Shown here piece by piece: positions 1 to 7,943 of a stretch of 47,842 nucleotides of DNA (within the stretch, counting starts at the first letter, position 1; the number at the start of each line of letters is the position of its first letter). Source of the DNA: a virus. The notes under the pieces are model-generated. The model was not told the DNA's origin. It ran no database searches and saw only the letters and a list, made by a program, of their open reading frames with translations. The stretch is from positions 1 through 47,842 of the IMG/VR virus record IMGVR_UViG_3300042465_001780, one strand, 5' to 3'. The position numbers and the translations under genes are program-made.

Positions 1-216
1 AGAGCCACCAAGGTTATTGGTAGTTAAGTCTGCGCCGGTAGCGGTACACAAAGCGATATAACCGTCTGCATTGATGAGAACAGCTTGTCCAAAGAACAAG
101 TTAGTACCAGCGCCGCTAGTTGGGTCAATCAGGAACTGACTCGTAGCGCCAGCATAGGGCATGCCGTCGTTACGATTAATGGCTCGAAGGCCATAGGGGG
201 TATTGGTCATTGACAT
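1..216 (-). CDS. Head decoration-like protein, N-terminal part (cut by window edge)
   Basis: The frame opens at ATG 216 behind a good Shine-Dalgarno (GGAG, 6 bases upstream) and stays open to base 1, giving 72 residues that begin MSMTNTPYGLRAINRNDG. The N-terminus, the GQAV..NADGYIALCTA stretch and the following Thr/Gly-rich segment resemble small beta-rich structural proteins I remember next to capsid genes in podoviruses from aquatic samples, often treated as decoration or capsid-stabilising proteins. It follows the scaffold block, where capsid-shell genes are expected. The C-terminus lies outside the window, so function is an inference. It could also be the start of the capsid protein itself, although the sequence does not look like an HK97-fold N-terminus. 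Confidence 0.6.
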   Translation of the reverse strand, partial: MSMTNTPYGLRAINRNDGMPYAGATSQFLIDPTSGAGTNLFFGQAVLINADGYIALCTATGADLTTNNLGGS

Positions 217-234
217 TTAAGTCTCCAAAAAAAT

Positions 235-687
235 TTAAGTACCTTTTCCGAAAGTGACCGTGGACTTACGTTCTTTAAACATAGGCATCCTCGGATCATT
301 CTCGCGCATGTATGTGTTGTCAACTGATTGCATCTGCGCGTCCGCTTGTTGGCGATAGTACGCATTACGCTGTTCAGTAAACTCCACAGGTGTTTTGCAA
401 AGCAGAAGACCACCTATCTCGATACTGTCTGGAAACTTAGCCGCAGCAGAGTTAAACAGACGAATCTCGGGATGATCAGAAGCTCTAACGGGTTCCCAAC
501 CCTCGGCAAGCTTGGAAGAATAGTTTGTGGCGTCATCTTTTCCCTGCGACGCGATTCTGATCCAGCGAAACGCATAACCCGGTTCCGGATTGGGATCGGG
601 TAGAAGTTTAGGGGGCATCCACTGTTTAGGGCGCTCCGCTTTTTCGCGTGTGTCATGTTCACGTATCGTACGAGTAGATTTTTCCAT
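235..687 (-). CDS. Conserved head-region protein of unknown function
   Basis: Encodes 150 residues. ATG 687 has a GAGGA Shine-Dalgarno and overlaps the stop of the scaffold gene, so the two are probably translationally coupled. The protein is hydrophilic and lacks membrane segments. It has a basic N-terminus, a Pro-rich segment (PPKLLPDPNPEPG) and a central GYAFRWIRIAS..GKDD..N motif followed by EGWEPVRASDHPE. I recall similar proteins between scaffold and capsid genes of podoviruses but know of no assigned role. Position suggests a minor head or assembly protein, which is inference only. Confidence 0.75.
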   Translation of the reverse strand: MEKSTRTIREHDTREKAERPKQWMPPKLLPDPNPEPGYAFRWIRIASQGKDDATNYSSKLAEGWEPVRASDHPEIRLFNSAAAKFPDSIEIGGLLLCKTPVEFTEQRNAYYRQQADAQMQSVDNTYMRENDPRMPMFKERKSTVTFGKGT

Positions 688-1643
688 TATGTTTTCCTCA
701 TTTCTTCAGCAACCTTACGGGCGTACAGTTCCAATGGAACTCCCAACCGCTTGGCGAGATTTACCTGCGTTTGCGTAAGCACGATTTTGCGCGGTGCTGT
801 ACTGCGGCTCGCAGGTGCGACAACGTTGGATTTGGTACGTTGAGGTTTCGCATCAACGGACTCTTCGGCTCCAAACTGATCCGAGAATCTTTCCCTAATG
901 TCAGCGTTGATACGTTTATAGTATTCATCGCTACCACTTGGTATTCCTTCACTTACTAACTCTTCATGTAGACCCAAAGCATAGGCCGTCATGCGTTTGT
1001 TGCTTCCAAACCACTGATTTTCGTCTTGCCATGCAAGCAGTTTGTCGTCAACAGGTGCAGCTTTAGTAGGCTGTTGGGCGATTTGTACAGGAGTTTCATC
1101 TACCTGTAAAGGGGCTGGCCTAAAATTATTTACTTTATCCGCACGAATTTTAGCTTGAGTAAGTGCTTCTTGAGCCTCTACTAGCTTATCCGTGTCCCCA
1201 GCTTCATAGGCTTCGCGGTACATACGCTTAGCAGTTTCAACCTCACCAGACACCACTCTCTTGGCTTGTTCTAAGAGGGCAGCTTGATTCTGATTGACCG
1301 AACCTTTGAGTTTTTTATTCTCTTCTAGTACGGCTTGTGCTAGGCGAAGTGCCTCATCTTTTTCACGTTCAGCCGACTCTTTAGCTCGGCGTTCTTCGTG
1401 ATAGCCCTTGGTAAAGTGTTTAATGCGTTTTTGTACGCCTTCGTCGTATTTTGCCAACTCCTCGTCCGTTACCTCTTTGGGAGGCTCGGTCATAGGCTTG
1501 CGACCACGGTCTTCTTCAGGCGTATCGTCTACAACCTCAATCTCTGGGCTATTAGACTCAGGTTCTACTACATTACCGCCCTTGCGGGGGTTTTCTTCCT
1601 TTTCATCAGGAAACTCAAATTCGGTCTTTTCAATTTCAGCCAT
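687..1643 (-). CDS. Capsid scaffolding protein
   Basis: Encodes 318 residues. ATG 1643 has an AAGGA Shine-Dalgarno. The sequence is what scaffolds usually look like: an acidic, Pro/Glu-rich and probably disordered first 75 residues, a long charged helical middle (roughly residues 80-175, rich in Glu/Lys/Ala/Arg and likely coiled coil), and a short basic C-terminus (LTQTQVNLAKRLGVPLELYARKVAEEMRKT region) of the kind that contacts the capsid protein. It lies downstream of portal and terminase and upstream of the head-shell genes. The role would be to template procapsid assembly and then leave the shell. The call rests on composition and gene order, since scaffolds diverge quickly. Confidence 0.75.
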   Translation of the reverse strand: MAEIEKTEFEFPDEKEENPRKGGNVVEPESNSPEIEVVDDTPEEDRGRKPMTEPPKEVTDEELAKYDEGVQKRIKHFTKGYHEERRAKESAEREKDEALRLAQAVLEENKKLKGSVNQNQAALLEQAKRVVSGEVETAKRMYREAYEAGDTDKLVEAQEALTQAKIRADKVNNFRPAPLQVDETPVQIAQQPTKAAPVDDKLLAWQDENQWFGSNKRMTAYALGLHEELVSEGIPSGSDEYYKRINADIRERFSDQFGAEESVDAKPQRTKSNVVAPASRSTAPRKIVLTQTQVNLAKRLGVPLELYARKVAEEMRKT

Positions 1644-1653
1644 GATTTATTCC

Positions 1654-2058
1654 TTAGTTAGGGCGTTGGATACCACGAGGGTCTTGCACAACGGCTTGAA
1701 TAGAGTCATCATTAATGAGTCTCCACTCTGTACCATGAATCTTCATGCGGGTTCCCGTGTTAGGACGTACTAACACAAAGTCCCCAACCTTGCAGGATGG
1801 GCCTGAAGGGAAGCGGGCTGGATCTTTGAATGCATCAGGGCCAATTTTCGCTACAAACAACACGGGGGAGAGAAGCTCCTCGTGATGCATAGCTGTGGCA
1901 GATTTTAAAATCCCTGTCTCGCTAAACTCTTCTTCTGCCTTTGGCAACATACACAGTATGTGATATGTAGCCGGATCGGGCACTTGTTTGGCTTTCTCTT
2001 CAGCGGAGGTATTAAGCACCCCACTTAGATCAACCGCCTTGACATCAAATTCAGTCAT
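1654..2058 (-). CDS. GroES-like co-chaperonin
   Basis: Encodes 134 residues from ATG 2058, chosen because AAGGA lies 8 bases upstream; ATG 2064 is possible. The frame extends further upstream, but there it overlaps the preceding gene and is unlikely to be used. The C-terminal 95 residues follow the Cpn10 pattern: ILCMLPKAEEEFSETGI, a mobile-loop-like stretch (KSATAMHHEELLSP), then LFVAKIGPDAFKDP, CKVGDFVLVRPNTGTRMKIHGTEWRLINDDSIQAVV. The VGD and NDD turns are typical of GroES barrels. Phage co-chaperonins such as T4 gp31 adapt host GroEL to fold the capsid protein. A location between portal and scaffold fits a role in capsid folding. Confidence 0.78.
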   Translation of the reverse strand: MTEFDVKAVDLSGVLNTSAEEKAKQVPDPATYHILCMLPKAEEEFSETGILKSATAMHHEELLSPVLFVAKIGPDAFKDPARFPSGPSCKVGDFVLVRPNTGTRMKIHGTEWRLINDDSIQAVVQDPRGIQRPN

Positions 2059-2245
2059 CTTCATATTCCTTGGTTTTTCGCACGAGGTCAGCAAGTTCGT
2101 ACTGTGCGGTTTGCAGACCTCGGATAGTTCCGCACAGTTCTTTGTAGTGGTCGTAGGATTTAGCTCCACCACCACTGACAACATCAACCGACTGCTTGAT
2201 GTGTTCTTCAAGCTTTTTGTTTAACACTTCAAGCATCGTAGTCAT
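2051..2245 (-). CDS. Small helical protein downstream of portal
   Basis: Encodes 64 residues. ATG 2245 overlaps the portal stop codon (TAATG) and has AAGGA in the last portal codons, so translation is coupled to portal. The 3' end overlaps the start of the GroES-like gene by 8 bases. The sequence is mostly charged helix (LEVLNKKLEEHIKQS ... CGTIRGLQTAQYELADLVRKTKEYEDD) with a Gly-rich break, which suggests a small oligomeric coiled-coil protein. I do not recognise a characterised family. Position suggests a head-assembly accessory. Confidence 0.7.
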   Translation of the reverse strand: MTTMLEVLNKKLEEHIKQSVDVVSGGGAKSYDHYKELCGTIRGLQTAQYELADLVRKTKEYEDD

Positions 2246-4857
2246 TACTCATCCTTTTTTGGTTTCTTAGGTTCTTTGTTAGCCGCCATTGCTGCTTGAC
2301 GCATTTTCTGCATGTGCGTCATATTTTTGTGCTGCAGATTCTGACCGTGTACCTGTCCGCCATGAGCCATCTTCTGGGCATGCACCTGTCCGCCGTGAGC
2401 CATCTTCTGCTGTTGCTGTGCCATAGCTTGCTGCTGTTGTGCTTGTGCTTGTTGAAGCTCCATCCGTTTAGCGGCCATCTCCATACCGTGCAACTCTTGG
2501 GCTTGTGCAATCTCTTGCTGTAGACGCATCGCTGCCATAGCTGGATCTTCACCAACTTTAGCCGCGCTTTCCTGCGCCTTGAGTGATAGCTCTTCAGCTT
2601 TAAGCTGCAAGTCACCCTTAACCTTGAGTTGTTTAGTATCAGCGTCTTGCTTCTTAATCTGAAGCTCAGCTTGTTGCATCTGGATGATGGGGTCTTGCGC
2701 TTGTGCCAGAGCTTGCTGCTGTGCGGCCTTGGCTTTATCCATTGCAAGAAGTTGAACCGCGGCTTGAGCCACAAGCTTAGACACCTGCACTTCAATCTGT
2801 GGATCAAGTTGTGCATCTGGTTCAGGCAACGTTGCACCCAACTGTTCTTGAACTTTCTGGCGATACTGAAACGCTAAGTGCTCTGCAACGTGAGCCATGA
2901 TCGCTCCTTGCATTTGTTGAGCCATTGGGTTCTGACCTAACTGACCCATGATCACCGGATCCTGCATCATGGATGTATGTACAGCAATGTGTGCATCGTG
3001 GTCTTGATGGATAAACGCCTTTGTAGGTTTGCCAGTGAGGAACGACATGTTCTCGCTAACAGGATCGCGTGGTGTCTGATCGTCATCAATTGGCACAAGC
3101 TTGTCCGCATTCTTAATGCCAAGCACCTCAATCATCTGTCTATGCAACTGAGGTAAGTCATAGATCTGCGGCGCACCTTGAGCCAACTGAATGACTGCTT
3201 GGTACTGCATGATCCGTTGTGCCATCGTTGCACTGTTGGGATCACTGACTGGAATAACAGATACTAGGTCGTAGTCAGCTTGCTTAGCCTTGCGATCACC
3301 TTCTATTGGATCAAAGCTGTACTCGGGTGGTGTGTTATCACGGATGATGTCACGCAACAACTGAAACTCTTGTTTCATGCTATAGTGAACACGAGCCTGC
3401 ACAGCACTCATTGTCTTAAGCTGGCGTTCTAATAGAGCAAGCGTTGTACCCACGGGTGCATTAGCACCCATGTCGCTGATATTCATATCAGCAATAGAGC
3501 CAAGCCTTCTGCCCTCATCTGTGATGCGTTCAAGCAAGCCAGCTAGAACCTGTGATGGTTCCTTGTACGGCAGTGGCATGATGTTGTCACGGATGGAACC
3601 TGACGGTACATCCATGTCGCGGAACTCACCGGGGTTGATCGGGGTATCGTCGTCTTTAATGCGAAGACCACGAGTCTTAAGTCCACCGGGCAAGTTAGCC
3701 AATGTGCCGGCATCAACCAACTGACGGATGATGGAAGTACCCGCGCGTGCGTAGCCACCGATCAAATGGATTAAACCTAGACCATAAGCACCGAAGCCGG
3801 GCACGTATGTGTACTGTACGAAGTGCTGACGTTTTAATTTCTTCTTGTCAGACTCGTTCCAGTTACGGCGAATAGCCAACACAGTGTTTGTGCCGCGGTC
3901 AATTGTGATGATGTAAGGACGAGCAATCTCATCCTCATCCTCATAGCCGGGTAAGTCATAGTCGATGTGGACTTCAAGTATCTGGTATCTGTCATCATCA
4001 GTCAGGCTGTAGCCTTGGTCGTCAGCTTTCTTCTTCTCGACGTCTGTGTGGATGTTCTGTGGCTCACCCAAATCCTCGTCAACATAAAAGCCCGCAACTT
4101 GTAGCTTCTTAATCTCATTCTTAGTTTTACGCATGACGTGTGTAAGACGTTCTGCGGTAGCTGCGCTAGACGCGCCGTAAGGAATGATGATGTCTTCAGC
4201 AGGAATAAACATCGCAATCTGACGATCAAGCGATGGGTCAAAATAAACTTTCTTGAACGCGGCTCCGGCTAATCCTAAGTTGTACAACATGCGCTCATGC
4301 TCTGGGCGATACTCAGTCATCACCTCAGTGAGCTGGTAGTTCATGTCGTCTCTGACACGCTCCGCCGCCTGTTCTTTAAGGCGATCAATTGCGCCGATGA
4401 TCTCGGTTTTGACCGGGCCTTGAGCAGGGAACGTCTCAATAATAGTCTCGCTCTGGAACCGTACAGCAGCTTCTGTGAGTACCGTTGAGAAAACACCGCA
4501 AGCACCGAGCCACGGTTCAGTACGTTCCTCATACTTCATCCCCAAAACGTCTAGACCTTTAACGTACATCTCAACCCAGTCTTTGCGACTAGATATGTCT
4601 GCGTCCACCATCTCAATAATGTCGCTTGCAACTTTCTGTAAGTCACCCTTGCTCATCTCTTCCGCAAGGTTGTCGTCAAAGTCTTCCTTATCAGTCTCGG
4701 GCATCAAATCAATCTCTATGCCATCGATCCCAACACGCACGCCGTCTGGGTTCTCAATCTCAATCTCAATCTCAGTGCCGGGGCCTTCCTCCATAGGATC
4801 TAATGCGCTCAAGCCCAGTGGTGCTTGCGACAATGAGGGAACCATATTCGTAGCCAT
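2245..4857 (-). CDS. Portal protein (P22-like, podovirus type)
   Basis: Encodes 870 residues. ATG 4857 has AAGGA upstream. The protein forms the dodecameric DNA channel at one capsid vertex and binds terminase during packaging. The region of about residues 75-620 matches large podovirus portals: DISSRKDWVEMYVKGLDVLGMKYEERTEPW, a conserved RPEHERMLYNLGLAGAAFKKVYFDP block, and GPGFGAYGLG-like and PLPYKEPS segments before the long helices. The last ~230 residues are Gln/Ala-rich coiled coil, ending in two copies of QKMAHGGQVH and a Lys-rich tail. This resembles the C-terminal barrel extension of P22-type portals but is unusually Gln-rich. It is preceded by TerL, the normal packaging order. Confidence 0.92.
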   Translation of the reverse strand: MATNMVPSLSQAPLGLSALDPMEEGPGTEIEIEIENPDGVRVGIDGIEIDLMPETDKEDFDDNLAEEMSKGDLQKVASDIIEMVDADISSRKDWVEMYVKGLDVLGMKYEERTEPWLGACGVFSTVLTEAAVRFQSETIIETFPAQGPVKTEIIGAIDRLKEQAAERVRDDMNYQLTEVMTEYRPEHERMLYNLGLAGAAFKKVYFDPSLDRQIAMFIPAEDIIIPYGASSAATAERLTHVMRKTKNEIKKLQVAGFYVDEDLGEPQNIHTDVEKKKADDQGYSLTDDDRYQILEVHIDYDLPGYEDEDEIARPYIITIDRGTNTVLAIRRNWNESDKKKLKRQHFVQYTYVPGFGAYGLGLIHLIGGYARAGTSIIRQLVDAGTLANLPGGLKTRGLRIKDDDTPINPGEFRDMDVPSGSIRDNIMPLPYKEPSQVLAGLLERITDEGRRLGSIADMNISDMGANAPVGTTLALLERQLKTMSAVQARVHYSMKQEFQLLRDIIRDNTPPEYSFDPIEGDRKAKQADYDLVSVIPVSDPNSATMAQRIMQYQAVIQLAQGAPQIYDLPQLHRQMIEVLGIKNADKLVPIDDDQTPRDPVSENMSFLTGKPTKAFIHQDHDAHIAVHTSMMQDPVIMGQLGQNPMAQQMQGAIMAHVAEHLAFQYRQKVQEQLGATLPEPDAQLDPQIEVQVSKLVAQAAVQLLAMDKAKAAQQQALAQAQDPIIQMQQAELQIKKQDADTKQLKVKGDLQLKAEELSLKAQESAAKVGEDPAMAAMRLQQEIAQAQELHGMEMAAKRMELQQAQAQQQQAMAQQQQKMAHGGQVHAQKMAHGGQVHGQNLQHKNMTHMQKMRQAAMAANKEPKKPKKDE

Positions 4858-4865
4858 ATCAATCC

Positions 4866-6371
4866 TTAATAGTACGCAACTCTCTTGCTGCGGAAGTATT
4901 TCTGCTCTTCAGGCTCATCAGTCGGTAACCGTATGAACCCGCCTTGTCTAAACCTCATTAACGCTTGTGTGGTTGAGTCAACCAAGTCGTCGTTAGTGCC
5001 GCTAGGGAAATCATTGCACTCTTCTATGACTTCTCTAGCCCAACGTCGGTCAGGAGCCCATACTATGCCAGACGCTAGCAAATCTGACACTGCATTCACA
5101 CGCGATATTTTGTCCTGTCCTTTGCCCGGAGTAAACTCCCCCACGGGTACACCCATGCGGCGAAGTTCCTGATATAGAGCCGCACCGTTAGATTTCTTCT
5201 CCACAACAAACGCGTCTGGCTCCCACTCCTTGTACTCTTCTAGCACAAGTTTCTTCAGGTCGGGGAACTCCAACCGCCTCTTAATCGCATTAAGCAGAAT
5301 GATGTTGTAGTTGTTTGTATCTTCATTGAAGAAGACACCCCACATCGTAAGTGCGTTGTAGTCAGCCCTATTATTAGTCTCTTGCGCGGCATCCAGCGAC
5401 ATGATGGTGAACTCGCATTCGGGAGGATCGTCCTTCTCCCAGATCTGCCACCACTCACGCTTAAGTAGCGCCCCTTCCTCAGACACAGGATTCTGCATGT
5501 ACTGGGCTTGCCAGTAGCGCGGATCCATACCTGCTTTTTTACCCAGTAGTTCTTCTAGCGACCAGAAGTCTCCCCACAGGGGTTTGTCGTTCAGAATGGC
5601 AGGAAACTCAACAATCTCCCACTGATCCACGTCTTCTTCTTTTGCCATCTGGTTGACGATCATCCCCGTCAGATCCAGCTTAGACCAGCGGGTCATCACT
5701 ATAATGATAGAGCCACCCGGCATAAGACGCTGGAGAGGGCCAGACTGAAACCACTCCCAAGCAGGAAGAAATACGTCCGGTCTCCCAGTCTTAGCTTCTT
5801 GTTCCGAATGAGGGTCGTCAATAATAAATAGATCAGCGCCACGACCAGCAAGAGCACCTCCGACACCAATAGCAAAGTATTCTCCTTGGAAATTAGTGCC
5901 CCAACGTGAGGCAGACTTACTATCAGCTTGCAGTTCTACCTGCGGAAAGATGTCTTTGTAGCCCTCAGAACCCACCAAATTACGTACTCTACGGCCAAAG
6001 TTCACAGCCAAATCAGCCGTGTGGGAGGACATAATGATCTTTTTATGAGGGTATTTACCTAGAAACCATGCCGGTGCAAGGTAGGAAATCATCTCAGATT
6101 TGCCGTGACGAGGGGCAATATTGACGATAACACGTCGTTTTTTACCCGCAGCTATGTCTTCAAAGATCTTTGCAAGCCTTCTGTGGTGCGGGCCGACCTT
6201 ATAACCGGGGTAAACGTGGTCAATAAAGGTTAAAAAGTCAGTTTTTCCTACAGATTCAACAGATTTGCTGTCATACGTCTTCAAAAGCTCTAAAGTTCGA
6301 CGTTTTTCCTCTCCCTGCATAGTAATTAGGGAGTCTCTGATCTTTTTTAGGTCTTCAGGCGTTACTTTCAT
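4866..6371 (-). CDS. terL: Terminase large subunit (packaging ATPase/nuclease)
   Basis: Encodes 501 residues from ATG 6371 (MKVTPEDLKKIRDSL). A TTG nine codons upstream is an alternative, but neither has a strong Shine-Dalgarno. The N-terminal ATPase shows a Walker A variant APRHGKS (about residue 90), a GGALAGRGADLFIIDDPH Walker B block and the MTRWSKLDLTG coupling motif. The C-terminal RNase H-like nuclease shows MSLDAAQ, FVVEKKSNGAALYQEL and DDLVDSTTQAL, which carry the acidic metal ligands. The enzyme cuts concatemeric DNA and pumps it into the procapsid through the portal. The gene overlaps the terS 3' end by 17 bases. Length and motif order are normal and nothing is missing. Confidence 0.95.
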   Translation of the reverse strand: MKVTPEDLKKIRDSLITMQGEEKRRTLELLKTYDSKSVESVGKTDFLTFIDHVYPGYKVGPHHRRLAKIFEDIAAGKKRRVIVNIAPRHGKSEMISYLAPAWFLGKYPHKKIIMSSHTADLAVNFGRRVRNLVGSEGYKDIFPQVELQADSKSASRWGTNFQGEYFAIGVGGALAGRGADLFIIDDPHSEQEAKTGRPDVFLPAWEWFQSGPLQRLMPGGSIIIVMTRWSKLDLTGMIVNQMAKEEDVDQWEIVEFPAILNDKPLWGDFWSLEELLGKKAGMDPRYWQAQYMQNPVSEEGALLKREWWQIWEKDDPPECEFTIMSLDAAQETNNRADYNALTMWGVFFNEDTNNYNIILLNAIKRRLEFPDLKKLVLEEYKEWEPDAFVVEKKSNGAALYQELRRMGVPVGEFTPGKGQDKISRVNAVSDLLASGIVWAPDRRWAREVIEECNDFPSGTNDDLVDSTTQALMRFRQGGFIRLPTDEPEEQKYFRSKRVAYY

Positions 6372-6915
6372 CTCTAATTGTCCGTGTTTGAACGTCAATA
6401 GTACGTTTTTCTAGTTTCTGAAGCGTCTCAAGCAGTTCTTGCTCAACTTCTTCCATAGATTGGTGCTTAACTGTGATCTCAGAACGCTTTTTAAACGCAT
6501 CAACACCGTCAATTTCACCTAATTTAGTGATTGCGGCTATCCGGATACGGCCATCAGGGTGGTCTGTCTCTTTAATTAGCTTATTAATAACAAATCGTTT
6601 GAGTTCAGCGTACTCTTTAACAAGATCTGCTTGAAACGCACCTACCATGCCGGCGAGGTAGGCCATTGTTTCGTTGGGGTATACGGATAAATTAAGTTTT
6701 GTCTCGGGATTAGACATAACTTGATTGGCCAACTGCGTGGCTTGGGCACGGGAATCAGCGGATGGTTCGATGGGAACCCCCTGAATGTCGGCAATTAGTT
6801 TGACAGTTCTGCCCCGCATCTGAATTTCTTCAAGATCGGTTAGTTCTGGCATAGCTTCCGTGGCGTTAGCGGGAAGCGGGATCGAATCTTCAATAGCTGC
6901 AAGCAGTGTTGTCAT
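6355..6915 (-). CDS. Terminase small subunit (probable)
   Basis: Encodes 186 residues and is the first gene of the leftward operon. It overlaps terL, the usual arrangement. The central to C-terminal region (LKRFVINKLIKETDHPDGRIRIAAITKLGEIDGVDAFKKRSEITVKHQS) matches the pattern I know from podovirus TerS-like proteins, followed by an acidic helix (EEVEQELLETLQKLEKR) suited to oligomerisation. The role would be recognition of the packaging start site and stimulation of TerL ATPase. There is no strong Shine-Dalgarno before ATG 6915: GGAG lies about 18 bases upstream, and the intervening bases could fold (GAGCGCTC). Confidence 0.75.
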   Translation of the reverse strand: MTTLLAAIEDSIPLPANATEAMPELTDLEEIQMRGRTVKLIADIQGVPIEPSADSRAQATQLANQVMSNPETKLNLSVYPNETMAYLAGMVGAFQADLVKEYAELKRFVINKLIKETDHPDGRIRIAAITKLGEIDGVDAFKKRSEITVKHQSMEEVEQELLETLQKLEKRTIDVQTRTIRDESNA

Positions 6916-7065
6916 AGAGGAAAGAGCGCTCCATGTTAAAAAATGTTGAGGTTAGAGCCACTCGTCTGCAAGCAAAATTGCGTAGCCCGCCTCAACGAGC
7001 GGACTTTACCATAAAAATAATTTTTTACGCAATATGTTTTTTGGTTCCATTGACGGGGGGGTTCC

Positions 7066-7092
7066 AAAAAAAGACCCCCGGGGGTGGGGGTC
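7066..7092 (-). terminator. Intrinsic terminator reading leftward, upstream of terS
   Basis: Read on the minus strand: GACCCCC (7092-7086), a 6-base loop ACCCCC, GGGGGTC (7079-7073), then seven T (7072-7066). This is a 7-bp GC-only stem directly followed by a T run, the classic intrinsic terminator form. It would stop leftward RNA before the virion operon. A second C-run just beyond (complement of G 7055-7061) could pair with the GGGGG arm instead and destroy the terminator, so it could act as a switch. Confidence 0.65.
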
Positions 7093-7250
7093 AAAAGGAG
7101 AGGAGACAAGAGCAACTGCTTGCTCACAAATAATGTAACACAAAACTTTGTAAATAGGTACGTTTCGGCGGGCGGGAAATTCTGGGAGGGGGAGTGTGTC
7201 AAGTAAGCGGGCGGAAGTTGGAAAAGTTTGGGATTATTTGTGCGGATTAT

Positions 7251-7307
7251 GGGGTATGGGGGGCACGGGAGTCGCTCAGAGGATTTGGGGGGTCGGGGGC
7301 GGGTGGG
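7251..7307 (+). other. G-quadruplex-capable G-tracts
   Basis: Bases 7287-7307 contain four G-runs of 6, 5, 3 and 3 bases separated by loops of 2, 1 and 1, which meets the usual G3+N1-7 rule with very short loops. A second cluster (G4, G6, G3 at 7251-7269) lies just upstream. The tracts are on the strand that is template for leftward RNA and non-template for rightward RNA. A role in transcription or replication control is inference. Confidence 0.5.
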
Positions 7308-7326
7308 TTGAGTTCAGGCCGGTTTC

Positions 7327-7355
7327 TTGAAAAACCTATGGGCTACCTGTATACA
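7327..7355 (+). promoter_or_regulatory. Early rightward promoter P1 (sigma70 type)
   Basis: -35 TTGAAA (7327-7332), 17-base spacer, -10 TATACA (7350-7355). The predicted start near 7362 begins a nested stem-loop (ATGCA 7362-7366 with TGCAT 7382-7386, inner GCG 7369-7371 with CGC 7377-7379). It drives the first early gene at 7407. Confidence 0.8.
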
Positions 7356-7406
7356 TAACTTATGCAAAGCGATAGGCGCGATGCATTAACCTAAAGGGAG
7401 AATCAA

Positions 7407-7595
7407 ATGATCAAATCATTGTGGCGTTGGTTGACTCACTACAAAGTTGTAGTGCAGTGGGAAGATAGAGTATTCGTTCACTATGGCTACACTTTGAACG
7501 AAGCCCTCCAATGGGCGAATCAATACAAGCTGAGCAACACGGTTGTGTTGATCGGTATCAGAGGCAAGCTTGTCGCGGCGCGAGGCGATTGGTAA
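7407..7595 (+). CDS. Small early protein, unknown function
   Basis: Encodes 62 residues. ATG has a clear GGGAG Shine-Dalgarno and is the first gene after promoter P1. The sequence is Trp-rich and compact (MIKSLWRWLTHYKVVVQWEDRVFVHYGYTLNEALQWANQYK...), with alternating hydrophobic strands and one amphipathic helix; no membrane segment or known motif. First genes after the earliest phage promoter are often host-takeover proteins. That is inference from position only. Confidence 0.75.
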   Translation: MIKSLWRWLTHYKVVVQWEDRVFVHYGYTLNEALQWANQYKLSNTVVLIGIRGKLVAARGDW

Positions 7596-7602
7596 TAACA
7601 AC

Positions 7603-7618
7603 GGGGGCCTCGGCCCCC
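7603..7618 (+). terminator. GC hairpin after the first early gene (T-less)
   Basis: GGGGGCC (7603-7609), TC loop, GGCCCCC (7612-7618), a 7-bp GC stem 7 bases after a stop codon. There is no T run, so it may be an RNase barrier or a pause site rather than a full terminator. Confidence 0.5.
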
Positions 7619-7634
7619 ACATTGGGAGAAACAA

Positions 7635-7943
7635 ATGGAAAAAGATATTGAATTGGATCTTGGCTACTTAGCTTGGGATGTTCGCGTCACATTGGAAGAA
7701 TGCGAACAAGATGGTATCCCTTGCCAATACATTGGAATTGGTCGCGTTGATGCTGACAATGCCAAGTCGAACTACTACGCGATGTATGAAGTCGACAAAG
7801 ATGGTTTCATCATCAAGGACATGACCAACAACGAGATTTGTATTCGTTGCAAAGAAACAGGCGAAGCGGGTGTGTTTAACCGCGACGCATACTGGACACG
7901 AGGCGAGCAATCAGTCGCTGAGTTTTACGCAAAGAACTTCTAA
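7635..7943 (+). CDS. Early protein, unknown function
   Basis: Encodes 102 residues. ATG has GGGAG 8 bases upstream. It is acidic and soluble, with an even mix of strand and helix and three Cys (CEQDGIPC, ICIRCKETG). The CIRC pair might bind metal but has no second CxxC. I do not recognise a family. Its stop codon (7941-7943) directly abuts the hammerhead ribozyme, so its mRNA would be trimmed 46 bases after the stop. Confidence 0.75.
   Translation: MEKDIELDLGYLAWDVRVTLEECEQDGIPCQYIGIGRVDADNAKSNYYAMYEVDKDGFIIKDMTNNEICIRCKETGEAGVFNRDAYWTRGEQSVAEFYAKNF

Larger units (their letters stand above)
6916..7406. other. Gene-free divergent control region
   Basis: 491 bases separate the leftward virion operon from the rightward early genes. 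The region contains a minus-strand terminator hairpin (7066-7092), a plus-strand run of G-tracts (7180-7310) and one rightward sigma70-type promoter (7327-7355). Short open frames here have poor codon content and no ribosome sites, so I call no gene. On the minus strand I found no convincing -35/-10 pair upstream of terS. Nearest candidates (TTTACA with TATTTG, TTGCGT with TATGGT) have weak boxes or wrong spacing. Confidence 0.8.

Noticed and set aside
2319-2877. Frames in other registers over the Gln-rich portal tail
   Set aside because: Shadow frames of a CAG-rich coding region; the portal frame is continuous and has the ribosome site.
6936-7202. Small frames in the 6916-7406 control region
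   Set aside because: They cross the terminator and G-tracts, have no ribosome site, and show composition unlike the neighbouring genes.
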